In this document: one piece after another, positions 1 through 7,789 of the stretch
Position numbering within the stretch: position 1 is the first letter of the stretch
How the letters are laid out: each line of letters opens with the position of its first letter
NCBI GenBank assembly: GCA_019637445.1
Contig: JAHBVS010000002.1
Coordinates: forward strand, 434,001-498,000
Origin: Gemmatimonadaceae bacterium
GTDB taxonomy: Bacteria > Gemmatimonadota > Gemmatimonadetes > Gemmatimonadales > Gemmatimonadaceae
DNA length: 64,000 nt
Reading direction: 5' to 3'
Position numbers and translations under genes: made by a program
Notes under the pieces: model-generated
Databases searched by the model: none
Told to the model about the DNA's origin: nothing
What the model saw: the letters and a program-made list of their open reading frames with translations, nothing else

Positions 1-2410
1 AGGCGGTGTACGGTCCATCCACCGCTCCCACCGGGAAGCTCGTGCCGCTCTCCAGCGCAATCTCCAGGTCGTCGCGCAGCAGCGAGAGCAGGTCGTAGCC
101 GCTCAGCGCCTCCACCGCGTCCACCGTCGTGCGGTAGGTATTCCAGTCCACCGTGCGGATGCCTGGGTCGTTCGGCATGATCACGGCAATGACTTCGACG
201 CCCTCGAGCGAGGTGACGCTTGAGAGCGTCGCATCACGCGGTAGCACCAGCGCCACCTTCCACACCTGCGCCGGGATCGTGATCTTGCCCTCGTTCTTCA
301 CCGTGCCCTTGGAGCCGGCGACACCGGCCACGATGAACAGCTCACGGTTGCTGAAGCGGGCGAGGTCGCCGAGGGCGTTTTCCATCGCGGCCCAGGGACC
401 CTGATTATTGTCGGCCGCCTGCGGGATGATGTTCGAGAAGTAGAACGAGCGGGCGTTGTCGAGGCTGCCCGCGGTGCGGTCAAAGGAACGCGCGAGGTGG
501 CCGCGGTCGATGCCATAGCCAGCGGCTGCGCCGGCGCCCGTGTAGTCCGCCGTGGTGTAGCGCGGATATGCGGCGAGCTCGGGGTCGAAGGTGAAGCAGT
601 CGCAGCGATCCTCGGGCCCGAAGTGCGTGGCGTCGAGGTTGTAGGCCACCCAGTTGGGCGTGCCGCGCGCCGGGTTCCACGAGGACGTGAACTCCGTGCG
701 CGCCACGATGATGTCGTTGCTGGCGTCGCCGTCCACCGGCGCGCCGAACTCCACGTGGTTCTGGTACACGGCGCTGCCGCCGGCCATCGCCACGCGCGTC
801 GGCACGTTGTAGGTCGCGGTGCTGCCGTCCTCTGCCGTGGCGCGCACAACCGCAGTGCCGGCGCCCAACGCCTGCACCACACCGTTCGCATCCACGCTGG
901 CCAGTGCCGGCGTCTCCGAGCTCCATGTCCAGGTCGTGGTGATCACCGCCGAGGTGGCGCCGTCACGCAGGGTCGCGAAGAGCTGGTCCTCGAAGCCGAT
1001 CGGCAGCGCCGGGTCAGTGCCATCGCGCCCGCTGAACGTGATGGTGTTCGCCGGCGGGGGCGGGACCTGCCCGTAGCAGGTACCGAAGTTCCGCGGCTGC
1101 GTCTCCCAGGTGTTGGCGACGGTGCGCTGCAGCGAGGTGCCCGTCTCCGACGAAAGCCCAAGCTGCACCGCACCGATATCCGTGCCGAGCACGCCGGCGG
1201 CGGCGCCGTCGGCGGCGGTGAAGGTGCCTTCGTAGGTGAGGAACTCAACGAGCACGCCCTCGGCGTTCACCAAGGCGAAGCCGTCTGGTGATCCGTTCTG
1301 AATGCCGTTGGACGGATACTCCACGTACAGCGTGCCGCGTCCATCGCACTGGTTGGCGATGGTGCCGTTCAGGATCTTGGTGTCGTAGCTCGCGCCGCCG
1401 TTGCCGTTGTACAGCACGATGCGCCAGCCGGTGAGGTCCGTGCCGGCCGGGCCTTCGACTTCGATGGCCTCGCCGACGTCGGTACCAAAGTTGTCGTAGT
1501 GGATCTCGCTGAGGCGCACCGGCGGCAGCTCAACCGGCGGCGCGGCCGTCACGGTCACCAGCGCGGAGTCCGCCAGGGCCCCGACGGTCGCCACCACGTA
1601 GGTTGTGCCCTCGCTGACGCCCGTCACGATGCCGTTCTCGACCGACGCCACGGCGGCGTCGCGAGAGGTCCAGGCCACGATGCTCGGCACCACCTCGCCC
1701 TCGGCGTCGGTCGCTTCCGCCGTAAACGCGGCGGTCGCGCCGATGACCATCGTCGCCTCGGCCGGGCTCACCGCAACAGCGACCGGCTCGGCCGGCTCCT
1801 CGTCGTCCACGATGCCGTCGTTGCAGGTGCCGAAGGTGTTCGCGGCCTCGGACTGCCAGGCACGGGTCTCCGAGCGCTGCAGCGAGTTGCCGATGGCGCC
1901 GCTGCCGTTCTGCGACACGCCAATGTCCGGCAGCGTCAGGCCGTTCGCCGGCCCGCCGACGGCGGTAAAGCTGCCTTCGTAGGACAACAGTTCCACGACC
2001 CCACCCAAGTTGTCCACGAGGGCGATGCCGTCCGGCGCGCCGTTCTGGATGCCGTTCGTCGGATAGTTGATCACGACCACGCCACGCGTGGCGTCAGGGC
2101 CGCAGGTGGCGCCGATGCTCGTCGACAGCGTCACGGTGTTGTACGGCGCCCCGCCGGAGCCGTTGTACAGCACCACCTGCCAGCCCGTCAGGTCCGTGCC
2201 TACGGGACCGGAAATCTCGATCGCCTCGCCGACGTCCGTGCTGGCGTTGTCGTAATGGAATTCGCTGATCCGGACGACCGGGCCGATGGCCGACGCCTGG
2301 CGTGACGGGACGATTCGAAGTTGCTGCGGGCCGGTCGGGCTGTCGGGGGAGCAGGACGCAACAAAAAGCGCCGCGACGAAGGCGGCGATGGCGGGGGCGC
2401 GGAGACGCAT
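1..2410 (-). CDS. Lamin-tail/Ig-like/DNA-RNA non-specific endonuclease lipoprotein (3' end outside window)
   Basis: Large secreted lipoprotein whose reading frame stays open from the ATG at 2410 to the window edge (about 803 residues seen). The N-terminus has a lipobox (LFVASC, Cys about residue 20). Two lamin-tail-like repeats follow, each beginning near the motif RISEFHYDN or RLSEIHYDN and sharing GEAIE, GTDLTGW and PNGIQNG (about residues 45-165 and 265-395). Each is followed by an Ig-like/BIG2-type segment. The C-terminal part is a Serratia-type NUC domain: DRGH at 635-638 (catalytic His638), then NIIPQ from 660, with Asn669 and Glu677 placed like the metal-site Asn and the following Glu of that family. 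Likely a surface-anchored extracellular nuclease used for nutrient DNA/RNA or defence. The C-terminus is missing, so total length is unknown. Confidence 0.85.
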   Translation of the reverse strand, partial: MRLRAPAIAAFVAALFVASCSPDSPTGPQQLRIVPSRQASAIGPVVRISEFHYDNASTDVGEAIEISGPVGTDLTGWQVVLYNGSGGAPYNTVTLSTSIGATCGPDATRGVVVINYPTNGIQNGAPDGIALVDNLGGVVELLSYEGSFTAVGGPANGLTLPDIGVSQNGSGAIGNSLQRSETRAWQSEAANTFGTCNDGIVDDEEPAEPVAVAVSPAEATMVIGATAAFTAEATDAEGEVVPSIVAWTSRDAAVASVENGIVTGVSEGTTYVVATVGALADSALVTVTAAPPVELPPVRLSEIHYDNFGTDVGEAIEVEGPAGTDLTGWRIVLYNGNGGASYDTKILNGTIANQCDGRGTLYVEYPSNGIQNGSPDGFALVNAEGVLVEFLTYEGTFTAADGAAAGVLGTDIGAVQLGLSSETGTSLQRTVANTWETQPRNFGTCYGQVPPPPANTITFSGRDGTDPALPIGFEDQLFATLRDGATSAVITTTWTWSSETPALASVDANGVVQALGAGTAVVRATAEDGSTATYNVPTRVAMAGGSAVYQNHVEFGAPVDGDASNDIIVARTEFTSSWNPARGTPNWVAYNLDATHFGPEDRCDCFTFDPELAAYPRYTTADYTGAGAAAGYGIDRGHLARSFDRTAGSLDNARSFYFSNIIPQAADNNQGPWAAMENALGDLARFSNRELFIVAGVAGSKGTVKNEGKITIPAQVWKVALVLPRDATLSSVTSLEGVEVIAVIMPNDPGIRTVDWNTYRTTVDAVEALSGYDLLSLLRDDLEIALESGTSFPVGAVDGPYTA

Positions 2411-2524
2411 ATGGGGGGCGGCGAGGGCTAAAGGTGTGTGGACCGACGGGAAAGCTACGTGCATTTCTGGCCGCCGCATCTGCCGCGGCGACCCGTGACT
2501 GCGGTGTTACCGGCGCGTGCCGGC

Positions 2525-3364
2525 CTAGGCCGAGGGGCTAGGCGGCCGGACTTCCTCCCGCACCTGCGCATACGTGAGGGCGGCGAAGATGCCCGTCCCG
2601 CCCAGCACATTCCCGGCAAGTGCAGGAAGGATGCCACGCAGCAGTGCATCGACCAGGGGCAGCTCACCCTCGAGCATCTCGACGAAGAGTTCCGTGGAGC
2701 CCGCCACCACGTGGCTCAGCCCGCCCAGTCCGATCACGTAGGTCAGGATGATAATCATCAGGACCTCGCCCGCGTCGTCCAGCCGCGGCAGTACCCACAC
2801 GAGTGCCGCAATCAGGAAGCCTGCCGGCATGCCCCAGGCCAGGTGCTGAAGGGGACTGATGGCCGCGTAGTGCCGCGAGATCTCCTGGATCGCCTGCATC
2901 TGCGCGTCCGGCACGATGCGCACGTACACCAGCAGCGCCGCCGAGATGAGGCAACCGAGCAGGTTGGCGGTGAGGACGATGGACCAGAGGCGCGCCGTGG
3001 CGAGGAAGTTGTCGGCCGACGGGCGATGCAGCAGCGTGAGCACCGGCGTGATGGTGTTCTCGGTGAACAGCTGCATCCGGCCGAGGATGACGATCAGGAA
3101 GCCGATGGTGTAGCCGAGGTTGGAGACCATCGGCGTCCAGACGGTGTGCGGCAGCACGCTGACGAGGAAACCCTTGGCGATGACCGAGGTGCTGATGGCC
3201 AGGCCGGCGCTGACGCCGGACCAGAAGAGGGCGCTGGAGGGGCGGCGGAGCTCGCGCTCGCCCTCGCGGCGGATCACTTCATAGATGACGGAGGCTTGGA
3301 CGTCCGCCATCTCCTTGGCGCGGGCCTTGGCCTCGCGGTCCAGCGCGGTCTTTGTCGCGGACAT
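2525..3364 (-). CDS. Formate/nitrite transporter (FNT) family channel
   Basis: A 279-residue inner-membrane protein with about six hydrophobic helices and FNT-type segments (for example GMPAGFLIA and GNVLGGTG). FNT proteins are pentameric channels for small monovalent anions such as formate, nitrite or hydrosulfide; the substrate here cannot be told. The N-terminal 30-40 residues are charged, as in the YfdC-like branch. The ATG at 3364 was chosen because GGAGG lies about 7 bases upstream; a longer frame would run into the divergent gene at 3468. It is transcribed away from that gene and appears monocistronic. Confidence 0.8.
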   Translation of the reverse strand: MSATKTALDREAKARAKEMADVQASVIYEVIRREGERELRRPSSALFWSGVSAGLAISTSVIAKGFLVSVLPHTVWTPMVSNLGYTIGFLIVILGRMQLFTENTITPVLTLLHRPSADNFLATARLWSIVLTANLLGCLISAALLVYVRIVPDAQMQAIQEISRHYAAISPLQHLAWGMPAGFLIAALVWVLPRLDDAGEVLMIIILTYVIGLGGLSHVVAGSTELFVEMLEGELPLVDALLRGILPALAGNVLGGTGIFAALTYAQVREEVRPPSPSA

Positions 3365-3467
3365 CAGCGCCTCCGGGTCTCGGTGTCGGAAGGTGCTGCG
3401 CGGGGCACGGGCACTCAAGGGGCGATGGCCGTGACGCGGGCTTGACGGCGCGGGTACTTCCGTGACG

Positions 3468-3899
3468 ATGCGGCGCCTTCTCCTGCTTCTCGTGCTCTGC
3501 GCGAGCGGTTGCAACGACGGCTTCAGCCAGTGGCTGACGATCGTCGTGCCCCCGGAGATCGAGAGTATTCCGCGCGGCGAGCATCGCGTGGCGGTGTTCG
3601 GCTACGACCCGTCCCTGGCCGATGCGTCGGCGACCTTGCTCGTCGAACTGCGGGTGCCGTTTTCACACGTCGTTGGGAGCAGCACGCGCCAGACCCTGCC
3701 ACTGCAGGCCACCGTGCCGCGTGGGTATCGCGTGTACCTCAGTGTCGCGTCCTGCGAGCGGCGACTCGTGGGTTCCACCTACATGCTTTGGGACGGGCAG
3801 TCAGATATCGGGACGCCGCGCGAGGTGGTCATGCAGCGCGTGCCCACGCAGGTGCCCTGCGAGCAGCTCTGGGGTCCGGGGACCTCGGGGCCGCCCTAG
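3468..3899 (+). CDS. Small lipoprotein of unknown function
   Basis: About 143 residues with a leucine-rich signal peptide ending in a lipobox (CASGC), so it is probably lipid-anchored in the envelope. The mature part is beta-rich with three further cysteines and matches no family I recognise. A GTG at 3462 would add two residues; the ATG is preferred. It lies about 50 bases upstream of the ThuA-like lipoprotein gene on the same strand and may be co-transcribed with it. Function unknown. Confidence 0.6.
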   Translation: MRRLLLLLVLCASGCNDGFSQWLTIVVPPEIESIPRGEHRVAVFGYDPSLADASATLLVELRVPFSHVVGSSTRQTLPLQATVPRGYRVYLSVASCERRLVGSTYMLWDGQSDIGTPREVVMQRVPTQVPCEQLWGPGTSGPP

Positions 3900-3951
3900 T
3901 GGCTTCTGCGTTGTTGTAGTCACGCGCCGTGTCGCGCACTACACTGCAGGA

Positions 3952-4710
3952 ATGGCGAGGCAGGGATATCGGTGCGCGGTCGCGATTGTCGCGATTGTCG
4001 CGGTTCAGGCGCTGGGCTGCGACGCGGCGCGGAACACGGCGGTCGTCGACGACGCCACGCGCGTCCTGGTCTTCTCCCGCACCGTCGGCTTCCGGCACGC
4101 GTCGATTCCGGCGGCCCTGGAGACCCTTGAAGCCGTGGGTCGCGCCCACGACGTGGTGGTCGAGGCGACGGAGGATCCGACCTGGTTCAGCGACGCCACG
4201 CTGCAGCGCTTCGACGCCGTGGTATTCCTGATGACCACGGGCGACGTGCTTGACGCGGCACAGCAGGCGGCCTTCGAGCGCTTTGTTCGTGCCGGCGGCG
4301 GTTTCGTCGGCGTGCACTCGGCCAGCGACACCGAGTATGGCTGGCCGTGGTACGGCGGACTGGTCGGCGCGTATTTCGCCTCGCATCCGGCGGTGCAGGC
4401 GGCGACGGTGCTGCGCGTGGACTCGCTGCATCCCTCGGCACTCGGCACGCCGGAGAGCTTCGTGCGCACGGATGAGTGGTACGACTTCGCCGCGCCGCCG
4501 GGGCCGTCGGTGACGGTGCTGCTGCGTGTGGACGAGGCCAGCTACAGCGGGGGAGGGATGGGGGCCGTGCATCCGATCGCTTGGGCGCACACGTACGACG
4601 GCGGGCGCGCCTGGTACACGGCGATGGGGCACACTGAGGCCTCGTACAGCGAGCCGCTGTTCGTGGCGCAGCTCACGGGTGGGCTGTTGTGGGCGGCGGG
4701 GCGGCGATAG
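3952..4710 (+). CDS. ThuA-like domain lipoprotein
   Basis: A 252-residue lipoprotein (lipobox ending in ALGC) with a single ThuA-like domain, a class I glutamine-amidotransferase-like fold. Family hallmarks seen: VLVFSRTVGFRHASI near the start, then VVFLMTTGDVL, GGGFVGVHSASDTEY and, near the end, WYTAMGHTEASY. ThuA-type proteins occur with sugar and trehalose metabolism and large secreted glycan-related proteins; the reaction is not established. The ATG at 3952 is used because it gives an intact signal peptide. Its stop codon lies inside a GC-rich hairpin shared with the convergent gene. Confidence 0.8.
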   Translation: MARQGYRCAVAIVAIVAVQALGCDAARNTAVVDDATRVLVFSRTVGFRHASIPAALETLEAVGRAHDVVVEATEDPTWFSDATLQRFDAVVFLMTTGDVLDAAQQAAFERFVRAGGGFVGVHSASDTEYGWPWYGGLVGAYFASHPAVQAATVLRVDSLHPSALGTPESFVRTDEWYDFAAPPGPSVTVLLRVDEASYSGGGMGAVHPIAWAHTYDGGRAWYTAMGHTEASYSEPLFVAQLTGGLLWAAGRR

Positions 4711-4719
4711 CCGCCCCGC
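4696..4719. terminator. GC hairpin between convergent genes
   Basis: A perfect 10-bp stem (GCGGGGCGGC at 4696-4705 pairing with 4710-4719) around a GATA loop. It overlaps the TAG of the ThuA-like gene and precedes the 3' end of the lectin-like gene. There is no clear T-tract, but the position suits a bidirectional terminator. Confidence 0.55.
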
Positions 4720-4731
4720 TCAAGCTCTAGC

Positions 4732-5394
4732 CTACATCCCGAAGCAGTAGAACAACCCGTTCCCGCCCGTCGCCTGCAGGTTCGCCTGCCCGCAGCCACG
4801 CGAAGGATGCGCGGAGTTCCACGAGTTCGGCCGCGCGCCGCCCCCGTTCTTGTCGTGGTGGCCGACCCAGGCGCTGCCCTCGGCGGCGTTGCTGGTCCAG
4901 TTGCCGCAGGTGGAGTCACCGCCCTCGCTGGACAGCGTGCCGTCCGGCAGCGAGCCCGTCAGGATGTCGTGCATGTTCGGCGTGTCGCCACGGCCGTTCA
5001 CCATCATCCCCTTCTCGTTCAGGCTGCCTTCCTTGCCCAGCTGGTTGTTCTCGCTGTGCAGGTCGGCGACATCCTTGGCGACCATCACGCCCTTGGCATT
5101 GAACCAAGGTCCGGCGCCGATGCGGTCGCGGGCGTTCACGGCGCCTTGCCCACCGCTGGCACTGGCGCTGAGGTACGCGCGCCAGGTGCGACGCGCGGCA
5201 CCGATGTCGGCGGCGAGCTTGGCGCAGTGCGCGTCGGCGCCGGAGAGTCCGCCGAGGTTTGCACCGTCACCGGGGCCGGCGCTGGTGATGAAGAAGCTCA
5301 TCCGTGGGTCGGGCTGCGCCGACTCGGGTGAAGTCGGGGCCATCACTGCGAGGGAGGCGACGGCAAGGATGGAGAGCGAGGTGGCGCGGGTCAT
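4732..5394 (-). CDS. Secreted lectin-like protein
   Basis: A 220-residue exported protein with a signal peptide (about residues 1-26). The mature sequence contains FFITSAGPGDGANLGGL, then GADAHCAKLA, a tryptophan-rich AYLSAS region, VNARDRIGAGPW, NGRGDTPNMHDILTGS, CGNWTS and WNSAHPSRGC. These motifs define a family often annotated as bacterial lectin; sugar binding is not shown. Several cysteines suggest disulfides. The ATG overlaps the TGA of the upstream DUF1801 gene by one base (TGATG), so the two are probably translationally coupled. Confidence 0.7.
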   Translation of the reverse strand: MTRATSLSILAVASLAVMAPTSPESAQPDPRMSFFITSAGPGDGANLGGLSGADAHCAKLAADIGAARRTWRAYLSASASGGQGAVNARDRIGAGPWFNAKGVMVAKDVADLHSENNQLGKEGSLNEKGMMVNGRGDTPNMHDILTGSLPDGTLSSEGGDSTCGNWTSNAAEGSAWVGHHDKNGGGARPNSWNSAHPSRGCGQANLQATGGNGLFYCFGM

Positions 5395-5981
5395 CAGCGG
5401 CTCCTAGTGGTGGACTTGGCTCGGGCGGTTTTCTTGGCTGCCGCACGCCTCGGACGCGCGGCGGGCGTGTTGCCACGCTTGGTGGCTGACTTCTTCGCCG
5501 CTGGCGTCTTCGCAGCCTTCGACTTGTTGCGCGGGTCGACCTTCGCGTAGGTCTCGAGGTAGTCGTCCACCTTGGCCCGCCGGAACGCCTCGGCGATCAC
5601 ATCCAGCGCGAGATCGTCGAGCGTCTGGAAGCGCAGGCAGCACTTCCCCATGTTGAGCTTCTTGCCGGACTTCGCCCAGGCCTTGCGGAACCACTGCTCG
5701 TCGGGCGTGCCATCGGCGTAGACCTGCATCAGGTACAGCGAGACGTAGTTCTTCTGCGAGGCCAGGCAAGCAAAGGGCAGGGGCTGCTTCGGATCGCAAT
5801 GGTAGCCCGCGGGAAAGACGCGGTGCGGGATGTACCAGCCGATCATCCCGTACTGCATGCCTTCCTCGAGCTTGCCGTCCATGTTGCGCAGGACGACGTC
5901 CCGCAGCGCGCTGATGGTGGCGCGCCGGTCGGCTGGCAACTCCTTGAGATACTGCGCGACGGTCTTGGCCTTGCTCTGCAT
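5394..5981 (-). CDS. DUF1801 (YdhG-like) protein with histone-H1-like Lys/Ala tail
   Basis: A 195-residue cytoplasmic protein. Residues about 5-140 form a DUF1801/YdhG-type domain (AQYLKELPADRR, then EEGMQYGMIGWYIP, YVSLYLMQVYADG, LNMGKCCLRF). The last 45 residues are almost only Lys, Ala, Arg, Thr, Ser and Pro, like eukaryotic H1 or bacterial H1-like DNA-binding tails. The domain's biochemical role is unknown; the tail suggests nucleic-acid binding. The ATG at 5981 was chosen because longer frames enter the divergent promoter region of osmC and show no family similarity. It is followed at a one-base overlap by the lectin-like gene. Confidence 0.75.
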   Translation of the reverse strand: MQSKAKTVAQYLKELPADRRATISALRDVVLRNMDGKLEEGMQYGMIGWYIPHRVFPAGYHCDPKQPLPFACLASQKNYVSLYLMQVYADGTPDEQWFRKAWAKSGKKLNMGKCCLRFQTLDDLALDVIAEAFRRAKVDDYLETYAKVDPRNKSKAAKTPAAKKSATKRGNTPAARPRRAAAKKTARAKSTTRSR

Positions 5982-6090
5982 CCAGCGCTCCCGGCAGACG
6001 AAGCCCCGAAGTTCGCCCGCGGTGCGCGGGGTGGCAAGCGCGCGTGCAGCCCCGCAGCTTTGGGTGGAATCCCAACACGAGGAGTAGCTG

Positions 6091-6516
6091 ATGATCACAC
6101 GCAACGCCGACGCCCGATGGGAGGGCGATCTCAAGACGGGCAAGGGTCACATCCGCCTTTCGAGCGGCGCCTTCGAAGGCCCGTTCTCGTTCGGCACGCG
6201 CTTCGAGAACGCGCCGGGCACCAATCCCGAGGAACTGCTTGGCGGCGCGCACGCCGCCTGCTTCACGATGGCGCTCAACAACGCCCTGACGATGGCCGGC
6301 CTGCCGCCCAAGCAGGTCGCTACCACCGCCTCGGTGCAGATGGATCGCGTGGACGGCAAGATGACCATCGTGGGCATCACGCTGCGCACGCGGGCGAGCA
6401 TCCCGGGCGCGACGCGGGAGCAGTTCCTGGAGCACGCCGAGAATGCCAAGCGCGACTGCATCGTGTCGCGGGCGCTGGCGCAGGTGCCGATGACGCTGGA
6501 CGCGGCGCTGGAGTAG
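6091..6516 (+). CDS. osmC: OsmC-family peroxiredoxin
   Basis: A 141-residue OsmC/Ohr-superfamily thiol peroxidase of the OsmC subgroup (ITRNADARWEG at the start, GTNPEELLGGAHAACF with the peroxidatic Cys57, and the resolving-position Cys123 in KRDCIVSRAL). It reduces organic hydroperoxides in the cytoplasm. An AGGAG ribosome-binding site sits about 7 bases before the ATG. It is transcribed divergently from the DUF1801 gene and ends 67 bases from the convergent NlpE/META gene, with a hairpin between them. Confidence 0.9.
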   Translation: MITRNADARWEGDLKTGKGHIRLSSGAFEGPFSFGTRFENAPGTNPEELLGGAHAACFTMALNNALTMAGLPPKQVATTASVQMDRVDGKMTIVGITLRTRASIPGATREQFLEHAENAKRDCIVSRALAQVPMTLDAALE

Positions 6517-6548
6517 CGGCGCCGAAGCGCCCCGTTGGACTAGCAGGC

Positions 6549-6577
6549 GCGTCGACGGCGAGTCCTGCCGTCGACGC
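6549..6577. terminator. 11-bp stem hairpin between convergent genes
   Basis: A perfect inverted repeat, GCGTCGACGGC at 6549-6559 with its complement at 6567-6577 and a 7-base loop. It lies between the 3' ends of osmC and the NlpE/META gene, so it could serve both strands. Confidence 0.6.
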
Positions 6578-6583
6578 CGCGGC

Positions 6584-7660
6584 TCAGCGTCGTATGAACC
6601 GCGCCCGCTCGACGCCGCCCTGCGAGAGGACGAGCGTGCTGTCCTCCAGCCGGAACCAGCCACCCTCCGTCAGCACCGCTGCGTAGCGTGTTTCGCGGGC
6701 GTTGGCCAGCGAGTCGACGCAGAGCCGGCGCGTCATCGCCAGCGCGGCGGGTTGCAGGGCGAGGCCGCGCAGCACGGCGCGGCCGGTGAAGCGGTTGCAG
6801 CCGGCATTGCCGAACATCGTCGGCTCGCTGAGCACGAAGCGCAGCGTGGGCTGCAACGAGCGGTCCAGCGCCGGCAGCGCATCGCCGTCGAGCGCGACCA
6901 ACTGCCAGTCGCCGACGGCCACCAGCGCGCGGACGCGCGAGGCCTCGCAGGCGCTCGTGTGCGGGATGACCGTGAAGGAGTCCACGACGAGCGTCTCGTC
7001 GGCACTGCCTTCCTCCATCCCGGCGCGTGCCTCGAGGGCCCCGTGGATCTCCACCAGCACGGAGGCTTCGTTCGACAGCCGCTGGTCGAGATAACTGCGC
7101 TGTAGCCGCACGAAGGCGCTGTCTCCAGCCACCGGGAACAGGCGGCCGCTGCGGCACTCAACGAACGTCGCGGCGTCGGCGAAGTAGCGGAACTCGCCGC
7201 GCAGGCGCGCCACCCGACCCAACTGCGCGGGCGGCGAGATGCGGCGCAGGGCCAGCGGCGCATCCGTGGTAATGACCGCGCCGCTGCTGTCGCGCGCCTC
7301 GATCGTGAGCGCGCCGGTCACCGCGAAGTGGCGCGTGGATTCGCTCCCGGCGTGCAGCCGGAGCTGCGGGACCGAATCCAGTAGGTATTGCCAGCGCCCC
7401 ACCGTGACAAAGGTGTTGGGTGCCCGCTCACCGACGTAGGTCTCGCGCAGCCGGTACGAGCCATCAGGCTCCAGGATCAGCGTGGTCTCAATCCCCGTGC
7501 AGTCGGCGCAGGGCAGTACGCCGCCAAACCCGGCGGGGCGCGTGATCAGCGGCAGCGTGTCGCCGGCGGCCAGCCGCGTGAGCGGCTCACCCGGCGGTAT
7601 GGCCTCGCCCCCAGCCCCGCAGGCGGCGAGCAGCAACATCGGAACCAGCGACTTTCGCAT
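6584..7660 (-). CDS. NlpE-N / META (HslJ-like) domain lipoprotein
   Basis: A 358-residue lipoprotein (lipobox LLLAACG). Residues about 40-110 carry the NlpE N-terminal signature LPCADCTGIETTL followed by LEPDGSYRLRETY, and the last about 110 residues form a META/HslJ-like domain (VGDWQLVALDG, then GNAGCNRFTG). The middle part (about 140-230) resembles the OB-fold region of NlpE. NlpE reports lipoprotein-trafficking and copper stress in enterobacteria; HslJ is a heat-shock lipoprotein. The combination suggests an envelope-stress lipoprotein, by inference only. The ATG at 7660 gives a clean signal peptide. Confidence 0.75.
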   Translation of the reverse strand: MRKSLVPMLLLAACGAGGEAIPPGEPLTRLAAGDTLPLITRPAGFGGVLPCADCTGIETTLILEPDGSYRLRETYVGERAPNTFVTVGRWQYLLDSVPQLRLHAGSESTRHFAVTGALTIEARDSSGAVITTDAPLALRRISPPAQLGRVARLRGEFRYFADAATFVECRSGRLFPVAGDSAFVRLQRSYLDQRLSNEASVLVEIHGALEARAGMEEGSADETLVVDSFTVIPHTSACEASRVRALVAVGDWQLVALDGDALPALDRSLQPTLRFVLSEPTMFGNAGCNRFTGRAVLRGLALQPAALAMTRRLCVDSLANARETRYAAVLTEGGWFRLEDSTLVLSQGGVERARFIRR

Positions 7661-7739
7661 ACCCAAATATCGCACGGGCGCACCTGAAACGAAGCGCGGC
7701 GGAAGCAGCAACGCGGGGTCGACCTACCGGAAACGAAGA

Positions 7740-7763
7740 AGGCGAGGCCGCAGGGCCTCGCCT
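7740..7763 (-). terminator. Terminator hairpin after the S9 peptidase gene
   Basis: A 10-bp stem (AGGCGAGGCC at 7740-7749, complement at 7754-7763) with a GCAG loop. In the minus-strand transcript it follows the S9 peptidase stop and is trailed by a T-rich run (TTCTTCGTTT), as in an intrinsic terminator. Confidence 0.65.
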
Positions 7764-7789
7764 CCTCCGTCCTTCGTCCTCCGTCGCCC

